Notes: a model not told the origin generated them from the letters alone. DNA of 64,000 bases from Paraburkholderia dilworthii (GCF_000472525.1 NZ_AWZT01000007.1:124001-188000), one strand, 5' to 3'; counted from the first letter of the stretch, positions 1 to 8,642 are shown. Numbers and translations: made by a program.

Positions 1-361
1 GAATGAAGTCGGTTGCGCGCGGCTCGATGTCGGGCCGCTCGATGCCGAGCGCGTCCGCGTCTTCATGCAATGCGTTGATGAAGCGATCGGTCAGCGACTT
101 GATCGTCTCGCCGTTCTCGACGGCGCGGCGAATGATCTTGTCGTCGATGTCCGTGATATTGCGCACGTACGTCACCTGGTAGCCGAGCGTGCGCAGCCAC
201 CGCTGCACGATGTCGAACACGACCATCACACGCGCATGACCGACGTGACAATAGTCGTACACGGTCATCCCGCAGACGTACATCCGCACGACGCCTGCTT
301 GCAGGGGCACGAAAGTTTGCTTGTCACGCGCGAGCGTGTTGTAGATGCGCAGTGATTCCAT
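1..361 (-). CDS. cysS: Cysteinyl-tRNA synthetase, N-terminal 120 residues (runs off the window)
   Basis: This class I aminoacyl-tRNA synthetase charges tRNA-Cys in the cytoplasm. Only the first 120 codons are visible, against a usual family length of about 460. Reading the minus strand from the ATG at 361, the protein begins [10 protein letters not shown]. It has the first zinc-ligand cysteine at residue 30 (VCGMTVYD), the HIGH-type nucleotide motif as HVGH at residues 39-42, and the conserved NITDIDDKI segment. The KMSKS loop and anticodon-binding domain lie beyond position 1. The upstream side faces an unusual tandem array (442-558). Identification is secure from these motifs; the C-terminal part cannot be judged. 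Confidence 0.96.
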   Translation of the reverse strand, partial: MESLRIYNTLARDKQTFVPLQAGVVRMYVCGMTVYDYCHVGHARVMVVFDIVQRWLRTLGYQVTYVRNITDIDDKIIRRAVENGETIKSLTDRFINALHEDADALGIERPDIEPRATDFI

Positions 362-441
362 AGAGAACGGTGCGTGGGCCGAAAGAAATCCGCAATGTGT
401 TTCGTGCGTGCCGCCCCCCGAATACAAGACGGCGGGGACGA

Positions 442-558
442 ACTGTTGCCTGACTATGACCTGACTTTTGCCGGGCTGCTGCTTGGCTCTTGCCTGGCCC
501 TTGTTCGGCCCTTGCTTGAGTACCCGACTGTGTCCGGCTGTTGCCTGACTGTTGAAAC
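442..558. repeat. Degenerate 11-bp tandem repeat array upstream of cysS
   Basis: Seven consecutive in-phase 11-bp units run from 442 to 518, starting at 442, 453, 464, 475, 486, 497 and 508. They are followed by a disrupted stretch (519-536), another good unit at 537-547 and a partial one at 548-557. Read on the minus strand the units resemble CAGGCAACAGC, CAGGTCATAGT, CCGGCAAAAGT, CAAGCAGCAGC and CAGGCAAGAGC, with consensus CARGCAANAGY. The period is not a multiple of three, so the array is not a coding repeat. It begins 81 bases upstream of the cysS start. Confidence 0.8.
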
Positions 559-671
559 ACGCACAGCAGCAAACCGGTGCATCTGGTGCGGCGGTCAGAC
601 TGCTATCAAGGCGGAGACGACCACGAGTGGCGAAAAGACAGCCGGCGGTTCGACGGAACGCGCAGACCTTT

Positions 672-680
672 TGTTAGAAT
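672..680 (+). promoter_or_regulatory. Extended -10 promoter element for the TPR gene
   Basis: The sequence TGTTAGAAT matches the TGN-TATAAT extended -10 pattern and lies 31 bases before the chosen ATG at 712. A TTCGAC at 649-654 could be a poor, widely spaced -35. Extended -10 promoters can tolerate a weak -35. The assignment rests on sequence match and position only. Confidence 0.45.
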
Positions 681-711
681 GGCTCGGAGTATAACATCCA
701 GACCCGAGCCT

Positions 712-1524
712 ATGAAACCTTCCAGCGGCCGCGCGCGCAGCGCTGCGACCCTCGCCGCGACGGCCTTCGAGCGCCCCATACGCGGCGCTCGCCGTGGCAT
801 TGCGCGTAACATTGCTGGCGGCCTCGCGCGCGCCTTTACGTTACGCGTCGCCGTGGCTGTCGCCCTCGGCATTCTGCCTGGCACCGCGGCGTTCGCGCAG
901 AAATCGCCGACCATGCCGCAAGGCCCCGCAGTGCGCGACAACACGCCCGAAATCGACGCGTCGATCGCGCAGAAAGACTGGCAAGCCTCGCTCACGCAAC
1001 TCGATGCGCGCATCGCTTCGAACCCGCGCGACGCGCAGGCGAAGTTCAAGCGCGCCACGGTGCTCGCGCATCTGAACCGCGACGACGAAGCGATTACCGC
1101 ATTCACCGAACTCACGCAGCTGTATCCCGAGCTGCCCGAACCGTATAACAATCTTGCCGCGCTGTACGCGAAGCACGGCCGTTATGTGGAAGCACGCGCG
1201 GCGCTCGAAACCGCGACCAAGGTCAATCCAGGCTACGGTCTCGCTTACGAGAACCTGGGCGACCTGTATTTGCGCATGGCCAACGAAGCGTACCGCCGCG
1301 CGCAGAGCCTGGGCAAGGCAAGCGCCACGACCACGCAGCGCATCGCCGACATCCAGAAGATCGTGTCGCCGCCAAAAACGGGCAAGTCGACTAGAAAAGC
1401 CGCTGCGGTGCAAGAGAACTATACGGACCGCGCCACTGCGAACATGACGCAAACGCCGAGCTTCCAGTACGGCGGCGCAAACGGCTCGCTCGCCATGCCG
1501 CCTTACATGGCGCCTTCGCAATAA
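712..1524 (+). CDS. Exported tetratricopeptide repeat (TPR) protein
   Basis: The protein has 270 residues starting at ATG 712; the open frame extends further upstream but without support. It has a basic N-terminal region, a hydrophobic segment near residues 43-60 and a likely signal-peptidase site after AFA (about residue 62), so it is probably periplasmic. TPR-like helical pairs follow: NPRDAQAKFKRATVLAHL, then a unit with PYNNLAALYAKHGRYVEARA, then AYENLGDLYLRMANEAY. The C-terminus is low-complexity and Gln/Pro-rich. TPRs mediate protein contacts, and the partner is unknown. It lies 47 bases ahead of two cyclophilin genes on the same strand, so a periplasmic folding role is possible. That role is an inference from context. 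Confidence 0.8.
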   Translation: MKPSSGRARSAATLAATAFERPIRGARRGIARNIAGGLARAFTLRVAVAVALGILPGTAAFAQKSPTMPQGPAVRDNTPEIDASIAQKDWQASLTQLDARIASNPRDAQAKFKRATVLAHLNRDDEAITAFTELTQLYPELPEPYNNLAALYAKHGRYVEARAALETATKVNPGYGLAYENLGDLYLRMANEAYRRAQSLGKASATTTQRIADIQKIVSPPKTGKSTRKAAAVQENYTDRATANMTQTPSFQYGGANGSLAMPPYMAPSQ

Positions 1525-1571
1525 AGCCGCCCGCTTGCGGCTATACGTTTTTTCCAACCCTGAGGATCTTC

Positions 1572-2156
1572 ATGAAATGGTTGATGTTGGCGCTCGGCAG
1601 CGCCGCCCTGATCGCAAACGCACCCGCGTCTGCGCAGTCCGGTTCGCAAGCCGCGCATCCGTCCGTCCTCCTCAAGACGTCGGAAGGCAATATTCGCGTC
1701 GAGTTGTATCCTGAGAAAGCGCCTAAGACAGTCGCCAACTTTCTCGACTATGTGAAGTCCGGTCAGTACAGCGGCACGATCTTTCATCGCGTGATTCGCG
1801 GCTTCATGATTCAGGGCGGCGGTTATACGCAGAGCTTCGCTGAGAAGCCCACGCGCGCGCCCATTCCGCTCGAAAGCCGCAACGGTCTGAAGAACATGGC
1901 GGGCACGCTTGCGATGGCGCGCACCAGCGACCCCAACTCGGCCACCGCGCAGTTCTTCATCAACACGGTAGACAACGCCGGCCTCGACTATCCGAATCCG
2001 GATGGCAATGGCTACGCGGTATTCGGCAAGGTCACGAGCGGCATGGACGTCGTGAAGAAAATCGAAGGCGCTCCGACCACCACGCGCGGCCCGATGGGCG
2101 ACGTGCCGCAAAAGCCGATCGTGATCGAATCGGCTAGCGTCGTCAGCAGCAAGTAA
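1572..2156 (+). CDS. ppiA: Periplasmic cyclophilin-type peptidyl-prolyl isomerase
   Basis: This 194-residue cyclophilin catalyses cis-trans isomerisation of X-Pro bonds in the periplasm. A typical signal peptide ([22 protein letters not shown]) occupies residues 1-22. The cyclophilin domain follows, with the catalytic stretch [13 protein letters not shown] and the conserved [14 protein letters not shown] segment. GAGGATCTTC before the ATG provides a ribosome-binding site. It is followed 145 bases downstream by a second cyclophilin lacking a signal peptide. The pair therefore looks like a periplasmic/cytoplasmic paralogue set from tandem duplication. The family call is secure; calling it the PpiA counterpart rests on the export signal. 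Confidence 0.92.
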   Translation: MKWLMLALGSAALIANAPASAQSGSQAAHPSVLLKTSEGNIRVELYPEKAPKTVANFLDYVKSGQYSGTIFHRVIRGFMIQGGGYTQSFAEKPTRAPIPLESRNGLKNMAGTLAMARTSDPNSATAQFFINTVDNAGLDYPNPDGNGYAVFGKVTSGMDVVKKIEGAPTTTRGPMGDVPQKPIVIESASVVSSK

Positions 2157-2301
2157 CGGTAACAGTGCAGTAACGGAACACGGAACGCTCGTACCCAAGC
2201 GTCAGATCCACGCCCGGCGCGGCCCGCATCAACCGCATTCAAATGCAGCACGACGGCTCACCGCGCCTCTTCCACCCACCCGTTCATCAAAGGATTCCAT
2301 C

Positions 2302-2796
2302 ATGGTTGAACTGCATACGAACCACGGCGTCATCAAACTCGAACTGGACGCCGAGAAGGCGCCGAAGTCGGTTGAAAACTTCCTCAACTACGTGAAGGCC
2401 GGTCACTATGACAACACGGTGTTCCACCGCGTGATCGACGGCTTCATGATTCAGGGCGGCGGCTTCGAACCCGGCATGAAGCAGAAGCCGACGGCCGAGC
2501 CGATCAACAACGAAGCGAACAACGGTCTGAAGAACGTGAACGGTTCGGTCGCGATGGCTCGCACCAACGACCCGCATTCGGCAACCGCGCAATTCTTCAT
2601 CAACGTGAACGACAACGACTTCCTGAATCACTCGTCGCCCACGCCGCAAGGCTGGGGCTATGCGGTGTTCGGCAAGGTGGTCGAAGGCATGGACATCGTC
2701 GAGAAGATCAAGAAGGTCAAGACGGGTTCGAAGGGTTTCCATCAGGACGTGCCGGTTGATGACGTCGTGATCGAAAAGGCCGTGATCGTCGACTGA
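2302..2796 (+). CDS. ppiB: Cytoplasmic cyclophilin-type peptidyl-prolyl isomerase B
   Basis: This is a compact 164-residue cyclophilin without signal peptide. It begins [15 protein letters not shown] and has the catalytic segment [13 protein letters not shown] and the substrate-pocket sequence [19 protein letters not shown]. Length and start match cytoplasmic PpiB. It shares long identical blocks with the exported cyclophilin just upstream, including EKAPK, NFL-YVK, FHRVI and FMIQGGG. lpxH begins 51 bases downstream on the same strand, an order (ppiB-lpxH) familiar from other proteobacteria. It probably assists folding of cytosolic proteins. Confidence 0.94.
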   Translation: MVELHTNHGVIKLELDAEKAPKSVENFLNYVKAGHYDNTVFHRVIDGFMIQGGGFEPGMKQKPTAEPINNEANNGLKNVNGSVAMARTNDPHSATAQFFINVNDNDFLNHSSPTPQGWGYAVFGKVVEGMDIVEKIKKVKTGSKGFHQDVPVDDVVIEKAVIVD

Positions 2797-2847
2797 TTGC
2801 CGGCACGTCCAGACCCGGACTATAAAAACCAGACTTAGGCACCTTCA

Positions 2848-3645
2848 ATGCTGCAAGAAACGCCGCTGCGAAGCGTCGCCGCGGGCGTGCCTGGCGAGGG
2901 CAAACGCCCGCACGCCGCACGCCCGTTTTTGTTCCTCTCCGACATTCATTTGAGCGAGGCGATCCCGCGCACGGTCGCCGCGTTCGAACACTTCATTCGC
3001 GTCACCGCCGACCAGGCGGACTCTGTTTTCATTCTCGGCGATCTGTTCGAATACTGGATCGGTGACGACATGCTCGCCGAGCCGTTCGTCGCGCGTATGG
3101 CCGCGCTGTTGCACACGCTGACCGAGCGCGGCATCGCGCTCTACATCATGCATGGCAATCGCGATTTTCTGCTCGGCAAGCGCTTCATGAAAGCGGCCGG
3201 CGCCATCTGGCTGCCCGATCCATTCGTGATCACCGCATTCGGCACGCGCATCGCGCTCGCGCATGGCGACCGCTTGTGCACGGCGGATCGCGGTTACCAG
3301 CTCTTCCGGGGATTGGCGCGCAACCGGCTCGCGCAGATGCTGTTCCTCGCGTCGCCGTATTCGTGGCGTCAGGCGCTCGCCGAAAACATGCGCGCGAAAA
3401 GCGAGCACGGCCGCTCGCGGCCTGTCTCGCTCAAATACGACGTGACGCCAAAAGGCGTCGCGGCGTTATTCAAACGGTACAAAGCGGCAACGATGATTCA
3501 TGGGCACACGCACCGCCCCGCGCGTCATCGCGAGCCGGGTGGAATACGCTGGGTGCTGCCCGACTGGGACCTCGATCATGGCGAACGGCGCGGCGGCTAT
3601 CTGCGTATCGACGCTGAAGGAATTCGGGCGTTGCCGCTTGACTGA
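2848..3645 (+). CDS. lpxH: UDP-2,3-diacylglucosamine pyrophosphatase
   Basis: LpxH hydrolyses UDP-2,3-diacylglucosamine to lipid X and UMP, an early lipid A step at the inner face of the cytoplasmic membrane. The 265-residue protein shows the full calcineurin-like metal set: SDIHL (D32, H34), GDLFEYWIGDD (D65), HGNRDF (N104), AHGD (H139) and HGHTHRP (H218-H222). A family-typical core starts at about residue 27, so the first 26 residues (MLQETPLRSVAAG...) are an extension. No internal ATG with a better ribosome site was seen. It follows ppiB and converges with cysE, whose stop is 77 bases away. Confidence 0.95.
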   Translation: MLQETPLRSVAAGVPGEGKRPHAARPFLFLSDIHLSEAIPRTVAAFEHFIRVTADQADSVFILGDLFEYWIGDDMLAEPFVARMAALLHTLTERGIALYIMHGNRDFLLGKRFMKAAGAIWLPDPFVITAFGTRIALAHGDRLCTADRGYQLFRGLARNRLAQMLFLASPYSWRQALAENMRAKSEHGRSRPVSLKYDVTPKGVAALFKRYKAATMIHGHTHRPARHREPGGIRWVLPDWDLDHGERRGGYLRIDAEGIRALPLD

Positions 3646-3722
3646 GTGCGATGCATGCGTGCCTCGCCGCCGCGCACCGCACGCAGCGGCGTCACGCGCG
3701 CGATACATCACCGCTTCAAAGA

Positions 3723-4667
3723 TCAGCGCTCCACTGCCACCCCATCCACCTTGCCGGCAATCGCCGCGGACAAGCGCCGCAAATCGAGCAGCGCTGCGTC
3801 GGCGCCTTGCAGTCCTTCGAGACTCGTGCCGAGATGCTCGAGCGCAATGACGATTTCGTCGATGCGTTTGGCTTGCGTCGCCGCATGATCGATCAGTCCA
3901 TGAATGGCTAGCGACACAGGATCGTCCGCATTCGGCGTGATGCCGTAGGCGCAGAACGCACTGCGCTCGACGGCGAGCTTGCCGCTCTCGCGCGCCGTGC
4001 CGTTCGAAGAAGCGCGTTCATTCGTTGCGGCATCGCGAGCGGCGCTCGCGCCGCCGTTGGCGGTCGCATCCGCAGCCACATTCGCAGCCGCGGTGGCCGC
4101 CGCGCTCGCAACGACAGACGCCGCGGCAGCCGCGGAAGCAGTCGAAGCCGCCGCCGGCACGATGACGCGCGCCGGATTGCCCACAGCCGTACCACCGGGC
4201 GGCACGGGCTTCGTCACCACCGCATTCGATCCGATCTTCGCGTCCGCGCCGATCGTGAAACCGCCGAGCACCTTCGAGCCCGCACCTACGATCACGCCGC
4301 GATCGAGCGTCGGATGCCGTTTCGCGCCGCGCGTGAGTGACGTGCCGCCGAGCGTCACGCCCTGATAGATTGTGCAATCGTCGCCGATCTGTGCAGTCTC
4401 GCCGATCACCACGCCCATCCCGTGATCGATGAACACGCGCCGCCCCACCGTCGCACCGGGATGAATTTCGATGCCTGTCATGAAGCGCGCCATCTGCGAG
4501 ATGAAACGCGCAAGCCAGCGGCGCCGCGCCTGCCAGCACGCGTGCGCGAGCCTGTGAAGCACCAACGCGTGCAAGCCCGGATAACACGTGAGCACTTCCC
4601 AGGCACTGCGGGCAGCGGGATCGCGCTCGCGGATCGTAGCAATGTCTTCGCGAAGTCTCGTGAACAT
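3723..4667 (-). CDS. cysE: Serine O-acetyltransferase with Ala-rich insertion
   Basis: CysE transfers acetyl from acetyl-CoA to serine, the first committed step of cysteine synthesis. I chose the ATG at 4667 ([20 protein letters not shown]), which matches the compact EpsC-type N-terminus; the frame stays open to 4817. Residues 65-170 form the left-handed beta-helix hexapeptide domain, with the catalytic region [12 protein letters not shown], the [10 protein letters not shown] segment and the GNPARV end. An Ala/Ser/Thr-rich stretch of about 60 residues (171-233, positions 3969-4157) then separates it from a conserved-looking C-terminal tail, [21 protein letters not shown] possible promoter -10 lies at 4771-4776, inside the longer open frame, which supports the shorter start. 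Confidence 0.93.
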   Translation of the reverse strand: MFTRLREDIATIRERDPAARSAWEVLTCYPGLHALVLHRLAHACWQARRRWLARFISQMARFMTGIEIHPGATVGRRVFIDHGMGVVIGETAQIGDDCTIYQGVTLGGTSLTRGAKRHPTLDRGVIVGAGSKVLGGFTIGADAKIGSNAVVTKPVPPGGTAVGNPARVIVPAAASTASAAAAASVVASAAATAAANVAADATANGGASAARDAATNERASSNGTARESGKLAVERSAFCAYGITPNADDPVSLAIHGLIDHAATQAKRIDEIVIALEHLGTSLEGLQGADAALLDLRRLSAAIAGKVDGVAVER

Positions 4668-4770
4668 GGCAGGGACTATGTTGTGGGGGAAAGACTGCAT
4701 GCGCGAAACGCCATACGCGTGCAGGGCCGCCGTATAGCAGACCGGCAGCTTTGCTTTGAACGTTTCGAGG

Positions 4771-4776
4771 ATTGTA
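4771..4776 (-). promoter_or_regulatory. Candidate -10 element of cysE
   Basis: On the minus strand this reads TACAAT, 104 bases before the chosen cysE ATG. No good -35 hexamer is seen 17 bases upstream. Its position inside the N-terminal extension of the open frame argues that the extension is untranslated. Confidence 0.35.
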
Positions 4777-4876
4777 GGACGGTTCCCGCAAACCTGCCGG
4801 AAGTCCATGTAGCGCAAAAGGTCGTCGTGTTAGCTGGCGTCCGCCAACTTGCTGCGTCGTCGCACCGCGCGCCACG

Positions 4877-5800
4877 CTACTGCGTGCTGTCGTCCTTGCG
4901 GCCCGTCTTGAGCAGGATGTGCTTGGCGATGCCACGCACGATATTGACTTCCTCGCGCTCCAGACCCGAGCGCGCGAAGAGCCGCCGCAAACGCGACATC
5001 AGTTTCTTCGGATTCGCGGGATCGAGAAACTCGAGCGCGACGAGCGCGCTTTCGAGGTGCGCAAACATGCTTTCAATTTCATTGCTCGCGGCACGCGCGC
5101 CTGCCGGTTCCGCAGATGCGGCCGACGTTTGCGGCGCACGGATTGCGGGCGCGTTGGTGTCGGCGCAACTCGTCAGATAGATCATGCGCAGCTCGTAGGC
5201 CAACACCTGGACTGCTTGCGCGAGATTGAGCGAACTGTAGGCCGGATTGGCCGGGATATGCGCGAGCGCGCTGCATCGCTCCACGTCTTCATTCGACAAG
5301 CCCGTGCGCTCGTTGCCGAACACGAGCGCGATCTCGCCGTGCAACGCTTCGTCGCGCGCGAGGCTTGCGGCTGCACGCGGCGTCCATTGCGGAGGACCGT
5401 ATTCGCGCTGCCGCGCGGTCAGCGCGATCGACCAATGCACGCCGGAGAGCGCATCCGCAAGCGTCGGCACGACGTGGGCCGAAGCGAGCACGTCGTCGGC
5501 GCCGCTTGCCATTGCGATGGCTTCCGGATCGCTCTGCACATGCGGCACGCGTGGCGAGACCAGCACGAGCCGCGAAAAACCCATAGTTTTGAGTGCGCGC
5601 GCGGCGGCCCCGACGTTGCCGGGATGGCTCGGCTCGACGAGTACAAAGCGCGTCGACGTGAAGCCGCCGCGCAAGTCCGCCACGGCGGGATCGGAAGAAT
5701 GATGGGTGTGATCCACGATGAAGTTTTGCAAGCCAAAGAACGCGTATGGTAGCGCCAACGCGCGAAGGCGCCGAATTGCACGCGACATGGCACGCCACAT
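4877..5800 (-). CDS. trmJ: tRNA (cytidine/uridine-2'-O-)-methyltransferase TrmJ
   Basis: TrmJ is a SPOUT-class enzyme that 2'-O-methylates position 32 of several tRNAs using S-adenosylmethionine. The conserved domain begins near residue 49 (STRFVLVEPSHPGNVGAAAR). It includes the SPOUT knot signatures VFGNERTGLSNED and IPANPAYSSLNLAQAVQVL, followed by a helical C-terminal extension with an LMSRLRRLFARSGLE segment. The ATG at 5800 lies inside a degenerate 12-bp tandem array that spans 5775-5858. The first nine residues (MWRAMSRAI) are therefore repeat-derived, and the real start may be a downstream GTG or TTG around residues 22-30. It is divergent from suhB. Confidence 0.9.
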   Translation of the reverse strand: MWRAMSRAIRRLRALALPYAFFGLQNFIVDHTHHSSDPAVADLRGGFTSTRFVLVEPSHPGNVGAAARALKTMGFSRLVLVSPRVPHVQSDPEAIAMASGADDVLASAHVVPTLADALSGVHWSIALTARQREYGPPQWTPRAAASLARDEALHGEIALVFGNERTGLSNEDVERCSALAHIPANPAYSSLNLAQAVQVLAYELRMIYLTSCADTNAPAIRAPQTSAASAEPAGARAASNEIESMFAHLESALVALEFLDPANPKKLMSRLRRLFARSGLEREEVNIVRGIAKHILLKTGRKDDSTQ

Positions 5801-5858
5801 CGCGCATCACATTGCGCGTCACATCTCGTATCGAAGCGCGTATCGAAGTGCGTAGCAA
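5775..5858. repeat. Degenerate 12-bp tandem repeat array at the trmJ 5' end
   Basis: Seven consecutive 12-bp units start at 5775, 5787, 5799, 5811, 5823, 5835 and 5847: ATTGCACGCGAC, ATGGCACGCCAC, ATCGCGCATCAC, ATTGCGCGTCAC, ATCTCGTATCGA, AGCGCGTATCGA and AGTGCGTAGCAA. The phase is exact across all seven. The array runs into the first codons of the trmJ open frame. In one other minus-strand frame it reads as a four-residue pattern (IRDV, TRNV, MRDV, ACHV), but that frame has no gene. Confidence 0.75.
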
Positions 5859-6137
5859 AGCCCTGCCCGCAAGCCTCCTCGTCCCGAACGCTGCCGCGAC
5901 GTCCGGACTCAGGTAAAATACCGGTATTCGCGCCTGCCCCGAGCCCAATGCATGCAACGGGCGAAGCGGGCGCTTCGTTCTTATTCAATTCGTCTCCGTT
6001 GGCGGAATGCGCACCGGTCGTGTATCGGGCGAGCGTTCCGTGCTGTTTTTCGCGCCTCGTCGAGGGCGCCAATTCGCGCGCGCCTAGCGCTCATTTACCG
6101 GCAAGCAGCCGTGCTGCCCCGGCACAAGGATCAGTCC
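5801..6137. other. Divergent intergenic region trmJ-suhB
   Basis: This 337-base gap holds most of the 12-bp tandem array (to 5858), a promoter-like TAAAAT at 5914-5919 and the palindrome AATACCGGTATT at 5917-5928. The rest (5930-6137) shows no gene with a plausible start; the longest plus frame through it is the unsupported N-terminal extension of suhB. Confidence 0.6.
5914..5919 (+). promoter_or_regulatory. Candidate -10 element for suhB
   Basis: TAAAAT in the context GGTAAAATACC overlaps the short palindrome AATACCGGTATT. The -35 position is unconvincing. It implies a leader of about 210 bases before the suhB ATG at 6138. Confidence 0.3.
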
Positions 6138-6941
6138 ATGCATCCCATGCTCAATATCGCTGTGAAGGCCGCGCGCCGCGCAGCACAGATCATCAACCGC
6201 GCGTCCCTCGACCTGGATCTGATTCAGGTCAGCAAGAAACAGCACAACGATTTCGTCACGGAGATCGACAAAGCGTCTGAAGCGGCGATCATCGACACGC
6301 TGGAGACCGCCTACCCCGACCACGCAATCCTCGCCGAAGAATCCGGCAAGTCGGAGAACGAGTCCGAGTACCAGTGGATCATCGATCCGCTCGACGGCAC
6401 GACCAACTTCATTCACGGCTTTCCGTACTACTGTGTGTCGATCGCGCTGGCGCACAAAGGCATCGTGACCCAGGCCGTGATTTACGACCCGACCCGCAAC
6501 GACCTCTTCACCGCTTCGCGTGGCCGCGGCGCGTTCCTGAACGACCGCCGCATTCGCGTCGCCAAGCGTGACCGGCTGGCCGACGGCCTGATCGGCACCG
6601 GCTTTCCGTTCCGCGAAACCGACGGTCTCGAAGCGTATGGCCGCCAGTTTGCAGAAATGACGCAGGCGTGTGCGGGTCTGCGGCGCCCGGGCGCCGCCGC
6701 GCTCGATCTGGCGAACGTCGCTGCGGGCCGCATGGACGGCTTCTTCGAACAAGGCCTGAATCCGTGGGACGTCGCCGCGGGCAGTCTGTTGATTACCGAG
6801 GCCGGCGGTCTCGTGGGCAATTACACCGGCGACTCGGACTTCCTGCACGTCGGCGAAGTCGTCGCCGGCAATCCGAAGATCTATGCGCAGATGGTGCCGA
6901 TCCTGTCGCGCTACAGCCGTACCCGTCAACAAGCGGCTTAA
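6138..6941 (+). CDS. suhB: Inositol-1-monophosphatase family protein SuhB
   Basis: SuhB hydrolyses inositol-1-phosphate in vitro and, in enterobacteria, acts as an Nus-factor partner in rRNA antitermination. The 267-residue protein from ATG 6138 begins [19 protein letters not shown]. It carries the Mg-binding signatures of the family: [16 protein letters not shown] and the C-terminal [15 protein letters not shown]. The frame is open to 5952, but the shorter start matches the family N-terminus. Reading into 5952-6137 would add 62 low-quality residues. A stem-loop with a T tract at 7156-7176 may terminate it. Confidence 0.95.
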   Translation: MHPMLNIAVKAARRAAQIINRASLDLDLIQVSKKQHNDFVTEIDKASEAAIIDTLETAYPDHAILAEESGKSENESEYQWIIDPLDGTTNFIHGFPYYCVSIALAHKGIVTQAVIYDPTRNDLFTASRGRGAFLNDRRIRVAKRDRLADGLIGTGFPFRETDGLEAYGRQFAEMTQACAGLRRPGAAALDLANVAAGRMDGFFEQGLNPWDVAAGSLLITEAGGLVGNYTGDSDFLHVGEVVAGNPKIYAQMVPILSRYSRTRQQAA

Positions 6942-7343
6942 GGGTTCGCGGCGGGCTCGGTCATCGGTCTATCACGTCACGGGTTGATCGCGTCATCGGT
7001 CGATCACACCCCGCCGCTCCGGCAGCCCGCGCGGCCTCGCCTGACTTCGGCATGCGCGTCCGGCCGCGGCGCCCGAAGAACGCGCACTGGAAACGTGACG
7101 CACCACTCGCAAGCAATGCCGCGCGAGCGAAAATCACGACGGACACATTCACGATAAGCGGCCTCTGCCGCTTTTTCGTCGGCGCGCCAGCATCGTGCGA
7201 GCGTTCGTGCTACAAAGCGGGAAGCCGCGCCGGCGCGCTTTCCTCGCCGGCTGCATTTCGCGTTCCACGCTGCGCCCGCATACGCGCCTCGTCCGCGCCT
7301 TTGTCTGCGCCGAAGCCTTCGCGCGCAGCTTCCCATCCGCTTC
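6942..7343. other. Intergenic region suhB-lplT
   Basis: This 402-base gap has no supported gene. It contains a near-perfect 16-bp direct repeat (GTCATCGGTCTATCAC at 6960-6975 and GTCATCGGTCGATCAC at 6992-7007). A terminator-like hairpin lies at 7156-7176. From 7180 to 7343 the sequence is GC-rich with no clear promoter. Confidence 0.6.
7156..7176 (+). terminator. Probable intrinsic terminator downstream of suhB
   Basis: AAGCGGC and GCCGCTT pair as a 7-bp stem around a CTCT loop and run into TTTTT. It sits about 215 bases after the suhB stop, so it may end a long 3' region. Confidence 0.6.
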
Positions 7344-8642
7344 ATGAAAAAAGGCTTCTACACAATCATCGCGGCGCAGTTCATTTCGTCGCTTGCCGAC
7401 AATGCCCTGCTGATCGCCGCCATCGCATTGTTATCCGTGATCCGTTCCGCCGCGTGGGTCACGCCGTTGCTGCAGATCTTCTTCACCGTCTCGTACGTGT
7501 TGCTCGCGCCATTCGTCGGCGCGTTCGCGGATTCCATGCAAAAGCGGCACGTGATGTTCATCTCGAATGCACTGAAGGCGAGCGGCTGTCTAATGATGAT
7601 CGCGGGCGTCCATCCAATGATCGCCTACGGCGTGGTCGGCCTCGGCGCGGCCGCATATTCGCCCGCGAAGTACGGCATTCTCACCGAGCTGCTGCCAGCC
7701 GAAAAACTCGTCAAGGCGAACGCGTGGCTCGAATCGGCGACCGTGCTGTCGACCATCGTCGGCACGATGGTGGGCGGCGCGCTCATTAGCACATTCGCCG
7801 ATAAATTCGTCGCGCGCGCGCATTTGCCGCTGATCGGTTCGTCGGCCGACCTCGCGATGTTCGCCGTGATGCTCACCTACGCGGTCGCCGCCGGCATCAA
7901 CATCTTCATTCCCGATACCGGCGCGCGCTATCCGAACCGCCTGTCGCAGCCGACGAGACTCGTCGGCGATTTCTATCATTGCTTTAACGTGCTGTGGGCC
8001 GACAAGCTCGCGCAGATCGCGCTGTGGGTGACGACGCTGATGTGGGGCGGCGCCGTGACGCTGCAATTGCTGGTGCTGAAATGGGCCAATGTCAACCTCG
8101 GCTTGTCGCTCTCGAAGGCAGCCGTCATGCAGGGTGTCACCGGTCTGGGCATTGCCGTCGGCGCGGCAGCGGCGGCCGTGCTGATCCCGCTGCGCCGTTC
8201 GTTGCGCGTGCTGCCGATCGGCATTCTCACCGGCGCCGTGGCGATTGCAATGGCCTTCTACAACAAGAATCTTTTCCCCGCACACGCCAGCGTCCATATC
8301 GGCTCGTACGTGGCGCCGGTCTATATCCTGCTCGCCTACCCGCTAATGATTCTGCTCGGCGCGCTGTCCGGCTTTTTTATCGTGCCGATGAACGCGATAC
8401 TTCAGCATCGCGGCGCGACGCTGTTGTCCGCCGGCCATTCGATCGCGGTGCAGAACTTCAACCAGAATCTCGCCGTGCTGCTGATGCTCGGCGCGTACGC
8501 ATTGCTGCTCACGGCAAAGATGCCGGCGCAATGGATCATCGTCGTGTTCGGCGTGTTCATTACATTCATGATGTGGCTCGCGAAAAGGCGCAGCGCGCAG
8601 AACGAACGTAGCGCCAATATGCGCGCGCTGCTCGAAGAATGA
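7344..8642 (+). CDS. lplT: Lysophospholipid transporter LplT (MFS family)
   Basis: LplT flips lysophospholipids inward across the cytoplasmic membrane for re-acylation. The 432-residue protein starts MKKGFYTIIAAQFISSLADNA and has about twelve hydrophobic segments typical of the major facilitator superfamily. These include the early GAFADSMQKRHVM loop, equivalent to the MFS motif between helices 2 and 3, and a YSPAKYGILTELLP segment characteristic of LplT. In enterobacteria lplT is paired with the aas acyltransferase; no such gene is adjacent here. mutS follows 183 bases downstream and is probably independent. Confidence in the family is high, and the substrate is inferred from family membership. 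Confidence 0.88.
   Translation: MKKGFYTIIAAQFISSLADNALLIAAIALLSVIRSAAWVTPLLQIFFTVSYVLLAPFVGAFADSMQKRHVMFISNALKASGCLMMIAGVHPMIAYGVVGLGAAAYSPAKYGILTELLPAEKLVKANAWLESATVLSTIVGTMVGGALISTFADKFVARAHLPLIGSSADLAMFAVMLTYAVAAGINIFIPDTGARYPNRLSQPTRLVGDFYHCFNVLWADKLAQIALWVTTLMWGGAVTLQLLVLKWANVNLGLSLSKAAVMQGVTGLGIAVGAAAAAVLIPLRRSLRVLPIGILTGAVAIAMAFYNKNLFPAHASVHIGSYVAPVYILLAYPLMILLGALSGFFIVPMNAILQHRGATLLSAGHSIAVQNFNQNLAVLLMLGAYALLLTAKMPAQWIIVVFGVFITFMMWLAKRRSAQNERSANMRALLEE

Larger units (their letters stand above)
362..711. other. Intergenic region between divergent cysS and the TPR gene
   Basis: This 350-base gap holds no convincing gene. Open frames crossing it overlap one another and have no ribosome-binding site. 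It contains the 11-bp tandem array at 442-558 and a promoter-like extended -10 at 672-680 for the plus-strand TPR gene. No clear cysS promoter hexamers are visible. Confidence 0.7.

Noticed and set aside
6960..7007. 16-bp direct repeat in the suhB-lplT gap as a possible attachment or insertion scar
   Set aside because: Two copies 32 bases apart with no flanking mobile-gene remnant; kept only as a note in the intergenic entry.
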